Assembly: GCA_963844055.1 (NCBI GenBank)
Contig: CAWJMN010000001.1
Coordinates: 868,001 to 932,000, forward strand
Length of the DNA: 64,000 bases
Reading direction: 5' to 3'
From: CAWJMN01 sp963844055
GTDB taxonomy: Bacteria; Planctomycetota; Planctomycetia; Pirellulales; Pirellulaceae
Shown one piece after another: positions 1 to 8,857 of this stretch. The number at the start of each line of letters is the position of its first letter. Positions within the stretch are counted from its first letter, which is position 1. The notes below the pieces were generated by a model. The model was given only the letters and a program-made list of their open reading frames with translations. It did not search any database and was not told the origin of the DNA. A program made the position numbers and the translations under genes.

Positions 1-2
1 TG

Positions 3-509
3 ATGGCGGTGATGGGCTGGTCCAAGATCGGACAAGCGGCCGATGGGCATGCTCATCCAACGGTTGGCCCGCACAAGGGAACCTTGGTGGAACTTGGGGC
101 CGAAGAGTTTCATGCGGAAGTGACGCATGATGACAAAACGGCCAGCGTAACGATCTATTTGCTGGGCCCGGATGCCAAAAAGCTGGCTGTTAGTGAAGCT
201 CAGGATCTGGCGATCAACGTGAAGTTGCATGGCAAGCCGATGCAAGTGAAGTTGAAGGCCGTTCCGCAGATGGGAGATCCTGCTGGCAAGTCTTCTCGCT
301 TTGCTGGCGTTAGCAAGGACCTAGTACACGCCTTGGATCATGCGGACTCGATGCCGCAGCTGCGTGTGATGATTGCGGGCAAGACCTACGTAGGCAAGAT
401 TGCCGCGTCGCATGACCATAACCACGATCATGATCACGACCATGGTCCTGCTACTGCTCCTGCCAAGGGAACGCCACGCCAAGCGATTCGTCCCGGTGCC
501 AAACGCTAG
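3..509 (+). CDS. His-rich periplasmic protein of metal-efflux cluster (5' partial)
   Basis: The reading frame is open to the left edge, so the true start probably lies outside the window. The first visible residues end in a segment like the tail of a signal peptide (GQAADGHAHP, likely cleavage after QAA). About 140 residues follow with no domain I recognise. The C-terminus has a histidine/aspartate run (HDHNHDHDHDH) of the kind that binds divalent metal ions. It lies directly upstream of an RND-type metal-efflux adaptor and pump, which suggests an accessory periplasmic metal-binding role. That role is inferred from composition and neighbours only. Confidence 0.6.
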   Translation: MAVMGWSKIGQAADGHAHPTVGPHKGTLVELGAEEFHAEVTHDDKTASVTIYLLGPDAKKLAVSEAQDLAINVKLHGKPMQVKLKAVPQMGDPAGKSSRFAGVSKDLVHALDHADSMPQLRVMIAGKTYVGKIAASHDHNHDHDHDHGPATAPAKGTPRQAIRPGAKR

Positions 510-593
510 GTTGGATTTTCGGAAAAGGGGATCACCATGGGTGGCCATCAGAAGAGTTGTGTGTTGACAATGACAGAGCGACGAGAAAATCCG

Positions 594-1988
594 ATGGCGA
601 GCTTTCGTCGGTTTGGTTTTGCCATGGGGTTGTCCTTGGTGCTAGGGATCAGCGGCTGTGGCGGCAAAAGCGCGCAGCCGTCTGCCCAGGGGAACGACGA
701 CCATGGCCATTCCCATGGTGCGGATGGTGGGCACGATCATGGCGGCCATGGCGACACTCCGCTGCCGATGGATATCGAGCTGAGCGAGCAAGCTCGGCTA
801 AATCTGGGGCTGAAAACGGCAAAGGTCGAATTGCAAGACTACTGGAAGTCGCTAGTGGTTCCGGGACAGGTAGTGAATCTGCCGGGCCAGAGTGAACGCC
901 GGATCAATTCGACCGTTCAAGGGACGATTGCCAAGGTGCATGTTTTGCCGGGGCAAACCGTTCGGCCGGGCGATCCACTGATGGAACTGGCCGTCACTAG
1001 TGAGCTGTTGGCTTCTTCGCAGGCGAACCTTTTGCGATTGCTGCAGGATATTGAGCTGAATGATGCAGAGCTAAAGCGACTTGCGCCGGTGAGTGAGGTA
1101 GGGGCGGTTTCCCAAAAGCTGATTTTGGAAAAGCAGTACGAAAAACGCCGGCTGGAATCTTCCAAGCAGGTTGCTTTGCAAGAGCTGATGGTGCGTGGAC
1201 TCTCTCCGGCGCAGGTGAAAGAGATCATTGAAACGAAGACGCTGGTGCGTAGTTTTACGATTGCAGTTCCGCATGTACCAGACGAGAAAGTAGAGCCTGT
1301 TTCCACTTCGGCATCGCCCGAGAAAAAGCCCGACGATGCGGTTAGCTATGTGGTGGAAAAGCTCGATGTGTTTCCTGGGAAGCTTGTGAATCCCGGGGAT
1401 GAGCTATGCGATCTGGCACAGCATGCGATGCTGCAAATTCGGGGCGATGCGTTTGAGACGGAATCGAAGCAGTTGTATGAAGCGATCTCGCACCAATGGC
1501 CGGTGACAGCGGCCTTTGAGCTGGGAGACAAGGAGCCACTGGAACGAACGGATTTGAAGGTTTTGTATGCCAGTGGTGTGATTGATCCTACGTCTCGGTC
1601 GTTTGAATTCTTTTTACCGCTCGCGAATGAAGTGATTCAGGATCAGCTTGGGCCGGACGGTCGCAGCTTTCGCTCTTGGCGGTTTAAGCCGGGGCAAAAA
1701 GTGACGCTGCGTGTTCCGGTCGAAAAGTTGACCGAGCTGTTTGTGATTCCTGCAGATGCGGTGGCAACCGAAGGGGCGGAATCGTTCCTGTTTAAGGTAA
1801 ACGGCAAGATGCTCGTGCGGCAATCGATTGCGGTGGTCTATCGCGATCGGCAAAAGGTGGTGGTCGCCAACGATGGAAGCATTTTTCCGGATGATGAAAT
1901 TGCCATTAACCAAGCGTATGCGATTCAACTAGCGATCAAAAAGGCACAGGGTTCTGGCGTGGATATGCATGCCGGCCACAACCACTAA
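594..1988 (+). CDS. CusB/CzcB-type efflux RND periplasmic adaptor lipoprotein
   Basis: This is the membrane-fusion subunit of a heavy-metal RND efflux system, linking the inner-membrane pump to an outer-membrane channel. I chose the ATG at 594 because it gives a clean lipoprotein signal: MASFRRFGF, a hydrophobic stretch, then lipobox ISGC with Cys22. An in-frame ATG at 537 would add 19 residues in front of the signal. Residues about 35-53 are His-rich (DHGHSHGADGGHDHGGHGD) and the C-terminus ends MHAGHNH, both likely metal sites. The middle has biotinyl-lipoyl-like and coiled-coil hairpin character (VQGTIAKVHVLPGQTVRPGD). The pump gene follows 35 bases downstream. Which metal is exported cannot be read from the sequence. 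No outer-membrane partner is visible. Confidence 0.85.
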   Translation: MASFRRFGFAMGLSLVLGISGCGGKSAQPSAQGNDDHGHSHGADGGHDHGGHGDTPLPMDIELSEQARLNLGLKTAKVELQDYWKSLVVPGQVVNLPGQSERRINSTVQGTIAKVHVLPGQTVRPGDPLMELAVTSELLASSQANLLRLLQDIELNDAELKRLAPVSEVGAVSQKLILEKQYEKRRLESSKQVALQELMVRGLSPAQVKEIIETKTLVRSFTIAVPHVPDEKVEPVSTSASPEKKPDDAVSYVVEKLDVFPGKLVNPGDELCDLAQHAMLQIRGDAFETESKQLYEAISHQWPVTAAFELGDKEPLERTDLKVLYASGVIDPTSRSFEFFLPLANEVIQDQLGPDGRSFRSWRFKPGQKVTLRVPVEKLTELFVIPADAVATEGAESFLFKVNGKMLVRQSIAVVYRDRQKVVVANDGSIFPDDEIAINQAYAIQLAIKKAQGSGVDMHAGHNH

Positions 1989-2023
1989 CAGCAGCGTAAT
2001 CGCGCTTGGGGACACTGGAGATC

Positions 2024-5000
2024 ATGAACGCACTTGTAGAGTTTTCGCTTCGCCATCGCTTGTTGGTAATTTGCTTGGCCATGATCACCTTGGTGGTTGG
2101 TGGCTATCAAATGAGCCAACTTCCGATCGATATTTTCCCGAGCCTTACTCGGCCACGCGTCACGCTGATGACTGAATGTCCCGGGCTTTCGCCGGAAGAG
2201 GTGGAGACGCTGGTGACTAAGCCGCTAGAGACGGCGTTTAACGGCGCGACCGGTGTGGAAGCGGTCCGTAGCCAATCGGGCGTGGGGCTGTCGGTGATTT
2301 ATGTCGAGTTTGGCTGGAAAACCGACATTCGTGTGGCGCGGCAAGTGGTGACAGAACGCTTGGCCTCGACCCAAGCGAATTTGCCGGAAGGGGTGCATCC
2401 AGAGTTGGCGCCGATCAGTTCGATCATGGGCCAGATCCTGATTGTGGGAATGCATAGCCGCGATGGCAAAACCACTCCGCTAGAAGTGCGAACGCTGGCG
2501 GACTGGGTCGTGCGACAACGTGTGCTTGCGGTGCCAGGTGTTGCGCAGGTGATCACGATGGGGGGTGGGCGGCGGCAAGTGCAGGTGCAGGTCGATCCAC
2601 AAAAGCTGCGAGCATTTGATGTGACTTTGCCGGAGGTAGAAAGTGCGCTGCGGGAGTCGAACCAGAATTCCAGCGGTGGTTACGTCGATTCTTCGTCGCA
2701 AGAGTTTTTGGTGCGAAGCTTGGGGCGGGCGACAAGCTCCGAAGAAATTGGTCAGACGGTGGTTAAGCGTGGCGCGGATCGAGCGGTGCTGGTTCGTGAT
2801 GTCGCGACGATTCAAGATGGCGCACAGATCAAGCGGGGAGATAGTTCGGTCAATGGGCATCCGGCTGTCGTACTTACGATCAATAAGCAACCTGATGCTG
2901 ATACGCGGCGAGTGACAAAACGGGTGCAGGCTGCTTTGGATGATTTGCGAAGGACGCTGCCCGAGGATGTGGTTTTAGAAACGCATCTGTACGAGCAAAA
3001 AGAGTTCATCGATTTGGGAATTCAGAATGTGATGGATGCGCTGCGCGATGGCGGCATCTTGGTGGTGCTGGTTTTGATTCCGATTTTGATGAATGTGCGC
3101 GTGACGTTTATCACGCTGACCGCGATACCGCTTTCTATTGTGATTGCGGGGCTTGTGTTTTCCTTCTTTGGCCTTTCGGTCAACGTGATGACGCTGGGCG
3201 GCTTGGCGGTGGCGATGGGGGAACTGGTAGATGATGCGATTGTGGATATAGAAAACGTCTTTCGTCGACTACGGCAAAATGCGGCGCTCGCTCATCCACG
3301 GCCTGTGACGCAGGTGGTTTATGAAGCGAGCGTCGAAGTGCGTAACTCGCTGGTGTTTGGAACGCTGCTGGTGATCTTGGTCTTTTTGCCACTGCTTTCG
3401 CTTTCGGGAGTTGAAGGGCGGTTGTTTTTGCCGCTGGGAATTGCCTACATCGTTTCGATTCTCGCTTCATTGTTGGTCTCGGTCACGGTGACGCCGGTAC
3501 TAGGCGTGATGCTTTTGGGGCGAATGAAGGTAGGAGCCGATGAACATGCGGAACATCAGGATGGCTATTTGCTGCGAGTTTTGAAGTGGGTGGCAACGCC
3601 AATCATTCGTCAGAGCTGCCAGCCTTCGCGGCAATGGGTTTTGCTTTCCGCCGTGGGAGCTTCGATTGTTGCTGCCGCTTGGCTGGTGACGCAAATTGGG
3701 ACCGATTTTTTGCCGCCGTTTGATGAAGGGGCGGCGCAAGTGAACGTTGTGTTGCCGCCGGGGACTTCGCTCGAAGCGTCGAATAAGTTGGCGTCGATCG
3801 TGGATCAGCGGATGGCATCTTTTCGGCAGACGGATGAGAACCCCAAGGGGTTGATCCGGAGTTTTGTGCGCCGTACAGGGCGGGCCGAGCTGGATGAACA
3901 CGCGGAAGGGGTGAATATGAGCGAAATCATAGTGACGATGAATCCCGAGAGTGGGCTTTCTCGCGGTGAATCGCTGGCGATTTTGCGGAAGGAACTGGAA
4001 GAAATTCCTGGTATTGAATACGAAGTCGAACAGCCGCTCGCGCACTTGATTAGCCATATGCTTTCGGGCGTGTCGGCACAAATTGCGATCAAGGTTTACG
4101 GCGAGGATCTGGATATCCTTCGTGCGAAGGCACAAGAGATCAAGTCGGCGATTTCGGGCGTGGAGGGTATTGCTCCGCCAGTGGTTGAGCCGCAGCAATT
4201 GATTCCGCAGTGGCGGATTGAGCTCGACCGAGAAAAGTTGGCAGCCTATCAGATTACTCCGGGCTATGTGAACTCGCTGATTCAGACGGCGCTTCAAGGA
4301 CGCGTGGTTTCTAGCGTTTTGGAAGGGGGAAGAAGCTTTGACTTGGTGGTTCGATTGCAAGACGCAGTGCGTGAGGATTTGCAGTCGCTGGACCGTTTGT
4401 CAATTTCTCTGCCGGACGGTTCTCAGATTCCGCTGAAGGCGATTGCCAAGCTATATGAAGGGGCTGGGCCGAACACGATCACGCGTGAAGAGGTGCAGCG
4501 ACGCATTACGATTCGGGTGAATACGACGGACCGCGATTTGGGAAGTGTGGTTGCCGATATTCGGGCACGCGTGGAAGAAAAAGTAAAACTGCCCACGGGC
4601 TATTCGGTGAAGTATGGCGGACAGTTTGAAGCTCAGCAGGAAGCAACTCGCCAAATGGCGCTGCTAAGCTGCGTTTCGTTTTTGGGCGTGTTCCTGGTGC
4701 TGTATACGCTTTATCCTTCGGTGCGGATTGTGCTTCAGATCATGCTGGCGCTGCCGATTGCTTTTGTTGGCGGTGTCGTGGCGTTAAAGCTAACGGGCCA
4801 AACTCTGTCGGTCGCAAGTATGGTTGGTTTCATTTCGCTGGGGGGCATTGCGGCTCGCAATGGAATCTTGCTGGTGTCGCACTATTTGCATCTGATGAAG
4901 GAAGAAGGGGAGTCGTTTAATGAAGCGATGGTTTTGCGTGGAAGCTTGGAACGCTTGGCGCCGGTATTGATGACCGCTTTAACCGCCGGCATTGGGCTGG

Positions 5001-5176
5001 TGCCGCTGGTGATTGGTGGTCATCAGCCGGGGAAGGAAATCCTCTACCCTGTCGCGACCGTGATCTTGGGCGGTTTGGTGACTTCGACTTTGTGCGAGTA
5101 TGTCGTTCATCCGGGATTGTTTTTGCGGTTCAGCGGAAGCGATGCGAAGCGTCTTTCCAGCGAGAGCGTCCATTAG
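2024..5176 (+). CDS. CusA/CzcA-family heavy-metal efflux RND transporter
   Basis: This is a proton-driven inner-membrane pump of the HME-RND family, about 1,050 residues, the normal full length. The ATG at 2024 is preferred over an upstream in-frame TTG at 2006 because it follows CTGGAG at a proper distance and starts the usual cytoplasmic helix (MNALVEFSLRHRLL). The first membrane helix is at about residues 9-29, followed by a large periplasmic loop starting PIDIFPSLTRPRV. The charged membrane-helix motif GELVDDAIVDIEN, at about residue 398, matches the proton-relay helix of this family. Two clusters of membrane helices and two periplasmic domains are present. It is transcribed with the adaptor upstream. 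Substrate is uncertain (Cu/Ag or Zn/Co/Cd type). Confidence 0.92.
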   Translation: MNALVEFSLRHRLLVICLAMITLVVGGYQMSQLPIDIFPSLTRPRVTLMTECPGLSPEEVETLVTKPLETAFNGATGVEAVRSQSGVGLSVIYVEFGWKTDIRVARQVVTERLASTQANLPEGVHPELAPISSIMGQILIVGMHSRDGKTTPLEVRTLADWVVRQRVLAVPGVAQVITMGGGRRQVQVQVDPQKLRAFDVTLPEVESALRESNQNSSGGYVDSSSQEFLVRSLGRATSSEEIGQTVVKRGADRAVLVRDVATIQDGAQIKRGDSSVNGHPAVVLTINKQPDADTRRVTKRVQAALDDLRRTLPEDVVLETHLYEQKEFIDLGIQNVMDALRDGGILVVLVLIPILMNVRVTFITLTAIPLSIVIAGLVFSFFGLSVNVMTLGGLAVAMGELVDDAIVDIENVFRRLRQNAALAHPRPVTQVVYEASVEVRNSLVFGTLLVILVFLPLLSLSGVEGRLFLPLGIAYIVSILASLLVSVTVTPVLGVMLLGRMKVGADEHAEHQDGYLLRVLKWVATPIIRQSCQPSRQWVLLSAVGASIVAAAWLVTQIGTDFLPPFDEGAAQVNVVLPPGTSLEASNKLASIVDQRMASFRQTDENPKGLIRSFVRRTGRAELDEHAEGVNMSEIIVTMNPESGLSRGESLAILRKELEEIPGIEYEVEQPLAHLISHMLSGVSAQIAIKVYGEDLDILRAKAQEIKSAISGVEGIAPPVVEPQQLIPQWRIELDREKLAAYQITPGYVNSLIQTALQGRVVSSVLEGGRSFDLVVRLQDAVREDLQSLDRLSISLPDGSQIPLKAIAKLYEGAGPNTITREEVQRRITIRVNTTDRDLGSVVADIRARVEEKVKLPTGYSVKYGGQFEAQQEATRQMALLSCVSFLGVFLVLYTLYPSVRIVLQIMLALPIAFVGGVVALKLTGQTLSVASMVGFISLGGIAARNGILLVSHYLHLMKEEGESFNEAMVLRGSLERLAPVLMTALTAGIGLVPLVIGGHQPGKEILYPVATVILGGLVTSTLCEYVVHPGLFLRFSGSDAKRLSSESVH

Positions 5177-5266
5177 TCACCTGCCTAATGTGCAGAACCT
5201 CGAAGCTAAATATGCAGCTTTCGGGGGCTGTTAGGCTGGGCAGTTTTGATTGGGATCGGATTTCAA

Positions 5267-5295
5267 TTGACCCGTGAGCTGGACATCCGTACGAT
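5267..5295 (+). promoter_or_regulatory. predicted sigma-70 promoter giving a near-leaderless mRNA
   Basis: TTGACC at 5267-5272 and TACGAT at 5290-5295 are separated by 17 bases. The ATG of the next gene begins at 5302, just 7 bases after the -10 box, where transcription would be expected to start. No Shine-Dalgarno sequence precedes that ATG, so a leaderless message is possible. Confidence 0.4.
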
Positions 5296-5301
5296 TCTGG
5301 C

Positions 5302-5715
5302 ATGAACAACATCCTCCGAAAACTGACGGCCTTACTTTGTGTGGTAGCCTTTGCACTGCCTACCGGGTGGTGCTGCGCTTCGGTGGATAAGGATACGGCG
5401 AGCGTGGTGCATGCTGCTTCGGTTGCAGCGGCACAGCCGGATTGCTGTCATCACAAGACCAAGTCGGAGCCCGCGCCCTCCACGCGAGCTCCCGCGCAGG
5501 ACGGTTCTTGCTGTGGCTGCAACTGTTCGGAGCGGAGCACCACGCTTTCCGATGATACGCAATTGAAATTGAAATCTGTGCAGGCCTGGATTGTGGTGCC
5601 AGGTGCGGCGCTTGATCTGCCTTCGATGCTAGTTTCTACGGATTCCTTTGCACTTCACGATGTGGCGCCGCCGCATTGTTCTCTTCAGGCGATGTACTGC
5701 GTCTGGCGCTGCTAA
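5302..5715 (+). CDS. secreted Cys-rich protein, DUF2946-like tail
   Basis: A 137-residue protein with an N-terminal signal peptide (MNNILRKLTALLCVVAFALP). Cysteines are grouped as WCC, DCCHH and CCGCNC in the first two thirds, and the C-terminus ends MYCVWRC. The clustered Cys and His residues suggest binding of a soft metal such as copper in the periplasm. It lies between an RND metal pump and a metallothionein-like gene, which supports a metal-handling role. The exact family is uncertain; the C-terminal motif resembles small proteins found beside metal pumps. No Shine-Dalgarno is seen; see the promoter just upstream. Confidence 0.6.
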   Translation: MNNILRKLTALLCVVAFALPTGWCCASVDKDTASVVHAASVAAAQPDCCHHKTKSEPAPSTRAPAQDGSCCGCNCSERSTTLSDDTQLKLKSVQAWIVVPGAALDLPSMLVSTDSFALHDVAPPHCSLQAMYCVWRC

Positions 5716-5965
5716 TGCGCAGCGGTCTGGCGCTGATCTTGTTTCCTTGTGCCTTGAAAGCTGCGTTTTACGCTTGTTTTCGGCAGGAAATGCGAACGCC
5801 GAGACTGCCCTCTTTTACCCGGACTTTGTCTGGGCGGCGACGCCTATCTGTACGCTAGTCACGGGGATTTCCCCCAGGTACAGCGCCAAGTCTTGCGATA
5901 GCGAGTTGGCGGAAGTGGCTAGATACATCTTCTTATTTAAACACAAATTGACTTGGAGAATGACC

Positions 5966-6292
5966 ATGTTTACGAAAATCACTTTGAGCGCTGCTTTGCT
6001 ACTTTTTGCTGTTGGTGCCGTATGGGTGGGAAGCCGAACGAGCTTTGCCAGCGGAGCCAAGGATCAGGTTGCAACGAAGGCGAACGCTTGCCAACTGGTT
6101 GGCGATTGCTGTGCCAAGGGGGGCTGCTGCCCTGATGGTGGATGCTGCTGCAAGGATGGCAGTTGCAACTGTGCTGTTTGCGAATGCGCCTGCGAAGGGA
6201 ACGCCTGCTGCTCGGGAGCTGCTGCGGCCAAAACGTCGAATGTGAAGGCAACGACAAAGGAAGCCAAGTGCGGATCTTGCTGCAAGATCTAA
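5966..6292 (+). CDS. secreted metallothionein-like Cys-rich protein
   Basis: A 108-residue protein. The ATG at 5966 is preferred because GGAG lies 7 bases upstream at 5955-5958; an in-frame ATG at 5960 is too close to that site. Residues 1-32 form a signal peptide (MFTKITLSAALLLFAVGAVW). The mature part contains 18 cysteines in about 70 residues, as CC, CCC and CxC groups (GDCC, GGCC, GGCCC, CNCAVCECAC, CGSCC), as expected of a metal-thiolate protein. It has no close resemblance to the classical cytoplasmic bacterial SmtA metallothioneins. The position at the end of the metal-efflux island and the export signal suggest periplasmic or surface metal sequestration. Function is inferred. Confidence 0.65.
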   Translation: MFTKITLSAALLLFAVGAVWVGSRTSFASGAKDQVATKANACQLVGDCCAKGGCCPDGGCCCKDGSCNCAVCECACEGNACCSGAAAAKTSNVKATTKEAKCGSCCKI

Positions 6293-6492
6293 GGGCGAGA
6301 GGCTTTGCGGCCACTCCGACAAGGAATGCATTTGCAACGTCAACAGGGAAACACTGGCTAGGCTCGAAAGGGGTTGCACTAAAGATGGTGAGTCCTGCGT
6401 CGAGCAACTTGCCAGTGCCACCCAAAACAATTGCGATCGATCATCGCAAGACAAAGGTAAGGCGATTGCCGTAAGAGGTTGATTGCCGGTGA

Positions 6493-6526
6493 GGGGTTCC
6501 AACAGCGATGTTGGAGCCCCTTTTTT
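6493..6526 (+). terminator. rho-independent terminator with GCGA tetraloop
   Basis: A 12-bp stem (6493-6504 with 6509-6520, starting GGGG and ending CCCC, one G-T pair) closes a GCGA tetraloop. It is followed by six T at 6521-6526. It ends transcription of the metallothionein-like gene after an untranslated tail of about 200 bases. The rest of 6293-6593 holds no gene that I can support. Confidence 0.85.
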
Positions 6527-6593
6527 GTTGCCCAGAGAAATAAGCACCGTCCACTTGGACCGGTGTGGTGGTCATTGTTGACCAAGTGTCTGG

Positions 6594-8168
6594 CTACTTC
6601 TTTTGCAGCGGCTTGGGCGTGATGGTTGGCTTGGTGGCCGAGCGGGGAGCCGGCGTGGTGGCTTTGGACTTATCTGTGGCGTCCTTGGCGGCTGCGGCGT
6701 TTCCGGCCGAACCAGCGGACGTTGTCGGCGTGGCAGCTGGGACGACAGGTGTGCCGATGAAGTTAAAGCCGGCGAGGATTTGGGTATCGAGCGCTGGGTA
6801 CTTCTCAATGAGCGACATTTCCAGCGTCACGACAATAACGGCGCGATTGCCGGCTTCGTCGGAGACATGGTAATAGGCCCAGTGGATGGGAAGCTCAGAG
6901 GCCATGCCAGTAACGATGACCCGCAAGATGCGTTGGCCGCGATCATTCACCGACTGGCCCGCTTCGATGAACTGTCCAAAGCTTTTGGCGAGCGACTTGC
7001 GGATGTCGGCTTGGAAACCTTCGAGAGTTAGTTGCGAGCCTTTGGGAAGTGGCGGCAAGCGAGAGATATTGCACTGGGCGATGAGGTCGCCATGGTCAAT
7101 CATCCGCATGATGGCCAGATCTTTGGCGTCGGCCATGGTGCGCCAGCGGCGATCATGGGCAAGTTCGAACTTCGCTTCGGAAGATTGAAAGTCGATTAGC
7201 GTTGTGGCTACGTTGGCGGTAGTTGGAAGGTCTCCCAGGGCTTTGTCGGAGACTTCTTCGGCGGTTTCGGTAGGGTCGACGATGACCTTGAGCTTGGTCT
7301 GGGCGACGTAGCCAGGTTGGGCGTGGCCGATTGCACGATCTTCGCTAATCGAGGCGTTTAGCCAAGTAACCTGCTGTTTTGCAAGCGTGTAGTTGAACGT
7401 AGCGGAGATGTCCATCTCGGTGCTAACGCCGGCAACAGCTCCTTGGGCCTTTCCTTCGATCGAGGCTTTGGCGTCGCCTCCAGCGATTTCTTTCAAGGTC
7501 ACGCTGATGTCGTGCTGGCTAACGTTGTCGAGGCAAAGGAGTGCGGCAACGTCGTTATCGGCCAATTTCCAGGATGATCCGATTCCGGTGCCCAGGGTAG
7601 ACTTTGGCAGCAGCCGGCCCAGGTGCGTGGTACCGAAGGGAACGTCGACCAGTTCGAGCTCTTCCCGGGTAAGGGGGCCCATCGGCGAAAAGAGGACGGC
7701 CGAAGCGGTTTCATTATTGATGGCGAACAGGCGACGGTCTTCGCGCAGGCCTTGTTCCATCGGTTGATCATTAATGGTGATCGTGGCGGTCGCTTTGCCG
7801 TAATGACGCGCCCAGCGAGCGATGGAAGCAGGAGCGTCTTTCGCAGTCGATTTGACGGGCGCAAGTTGGCGTTCGACGTAGTTAATGCTCCCTTTGACCA
7901 GCATAGGGAGCTTGCGCACTTCTTTTCCGTCGGCATTGAGCTTGAGTTGGCCGGTGACGTCCACGGAGATTTGGACCGATTGCCTGTGTCCTTCGGGAAG
8001 GTCGCGGCGGAACTTGGCTTCCTTGGTGGAAGGGGCCTCATCGTCGGCCGAAAGGGCGATCCGCACAGGTCCGAGGGCCATTCCGGCGAGGACGCTGGCG
8101 ATGAAGGCTCGGCGGGTATCAGAAAAAGCTGTTTTTTTTGTAGACATAGTGGCAGCCAGGATCTTCAT
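6594..8168 (-). CDS. secreted protein of unknown function
   Basis: A 524-residue protein on the minus strand that I do not recognise. It starts with a Tat-like or Sec signal: DTRRAFIAS, then a hydrophobic stretch, then IALSADD. The start may instead be the in-frame ATG at 8147 (MSTKKTAFSDTRR), which gives a more usual signal peptide. The mature part looks like mixed beta-rich domains, and the last 60 residues are low-complexity Ala/Pro/Thr/Lys (TTPAPRSATKPTITPKP). No enzyme motif is visible. It stands alone and converges on the metallothionein-like gene. It is probably a planctomycete-specific exported protein. Confidence 0.7.
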   Translation of the reverse strand: MKILAATMSTKKTAFSDTRRAFIASVLAGMALGPVRIALSADDEAPSTKEAKFRRDLPEGHRQSVQISVDVTGQLKLNADGKEVRKLPMLVKGSINYVERQLAPVKSTAKDAPASIARWARHYGKATATITINDQPMEQGLREDRRLFAINNETASAVLFSPMGPLTREELELVDVPFGTTHLGRLLPKSTLGTGIGSSWKLADNDVAALLCLDNVSQHDISVTLKEIAGGDAKASIEGKAQGAVAGVSTEMDISATFNYTLAKQQVTWLNASISEDRAIGHAQPGYVAQTKLKVIVDPTETAEEVSDKALGDLPTTANVATTLIDFQSSEAKFELAHDRRWRTMADAKDLAIMRMIDHGDLIAQCNISRLPPLPKGSQLTLEGFQADIRKSLAKSFGQFIEAGQSVNDRGQRILRVIVTGMASELPIHWAYYHVSDEAGNRAVIVVTLEMSLIEKYPALDTQILAGFNFIGTPVVPAATPTTSAGSAGNAAAAKDATDKSKATTPAPRSATKPTITPKPLQKK

Positions 8169-8542
8169 CGCCGTCTCATTTTGTTGAGCAGTTGGTCAAT
8201 TTTGGTCCAGGAGAGTCTTGTTTTGAGATTAGAAATCTCCCTATCGATACATCGGCATCTGAGACGGCGGGGTTGTGGAAATAACGGTTGAAACGGCGAA
8301 AACAGCCCTAGTGGGTGGTTTTATGTCGTTTGGCGCTGGGATTGGCTTGGTGTAAAGGAAAATTTCGACCGTAAATTATGTGATTGCCGTAAGTGCTGTT
8401 TGTCAAGAGGTTTACGCCGAGCGGCTTTGGTGTCAGTGAGCGAATTTTCTAGTACCTGGGAGGAAATCAAGGTAAATTAAACGAGGTGTGCGAACTTTTC
8501 GCGGTCGCTCAGCGGACTTCTAGGAAGAAAGGCCTTAAAATG

Positions 8543-8578
8543 GGTTTCATGGCGAATAACCAGTCGTGGCATGAAACC
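8543..8578. promoter_or_regulatory. perfect 9-bp inverted repeat upstream of the sigma gene
   Basis: GGTTTCATG at 8543-8551 is repeated inverted as CATGAAACC at 8570-8578, with 18 bases between. It lies about 280 bases upstream of the sigma-factor start. It could be an operator or an mRNA hairpin. The surrounding region 8169-8857 (689 bases) holds no convincing gene and probably carries the divergent promoters. Confidence 0.35.
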
Positions 8579-8857
8579 TGCAACTAAGTGTCTAAGAAAC
8601 GTGTGACCTGTCTAAATGGTTGCCTTCAGTCTGTTAGGAACAGGCAGAATCTGAGGCGGACATTTGGACCGATCTTTGGCGAGCTGCGTAGAACTGCAAG
8701 CACGGTTGTGCAAGCATTCAAACAGGGGAGTCAGATCAAGGACATGCGAATTTTTGGCTTAGTGGAGGGCTGGTTAAAAATCTGACGGATTAGCACCAGG
8801 ACGGCGAAGGGACACGGTTTCCTTCGGTGTTCGTTGGAAGGGAAGAGGAGAGGCGCC

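Noticed and set aside
400..460. Short tandem repeat in the His-rich coding sequence
   Set aside because: The CATGACCA-like repeats reflect His-Asp codons in the protein tail and are not a separate DNA repeat.
6552..6588. Terminator for the minus-strand gene ending at 6594
   Set aside because: CACTTGG/CCAAGTG can pair over a 23-base loop, but no T run follows on the minus strand.
8588..8785. A 65-codon open frame upstream of the sigma gene
   Set aside because: No ribosome site, no conserved motif and base composition like the surrounding non-coding region.
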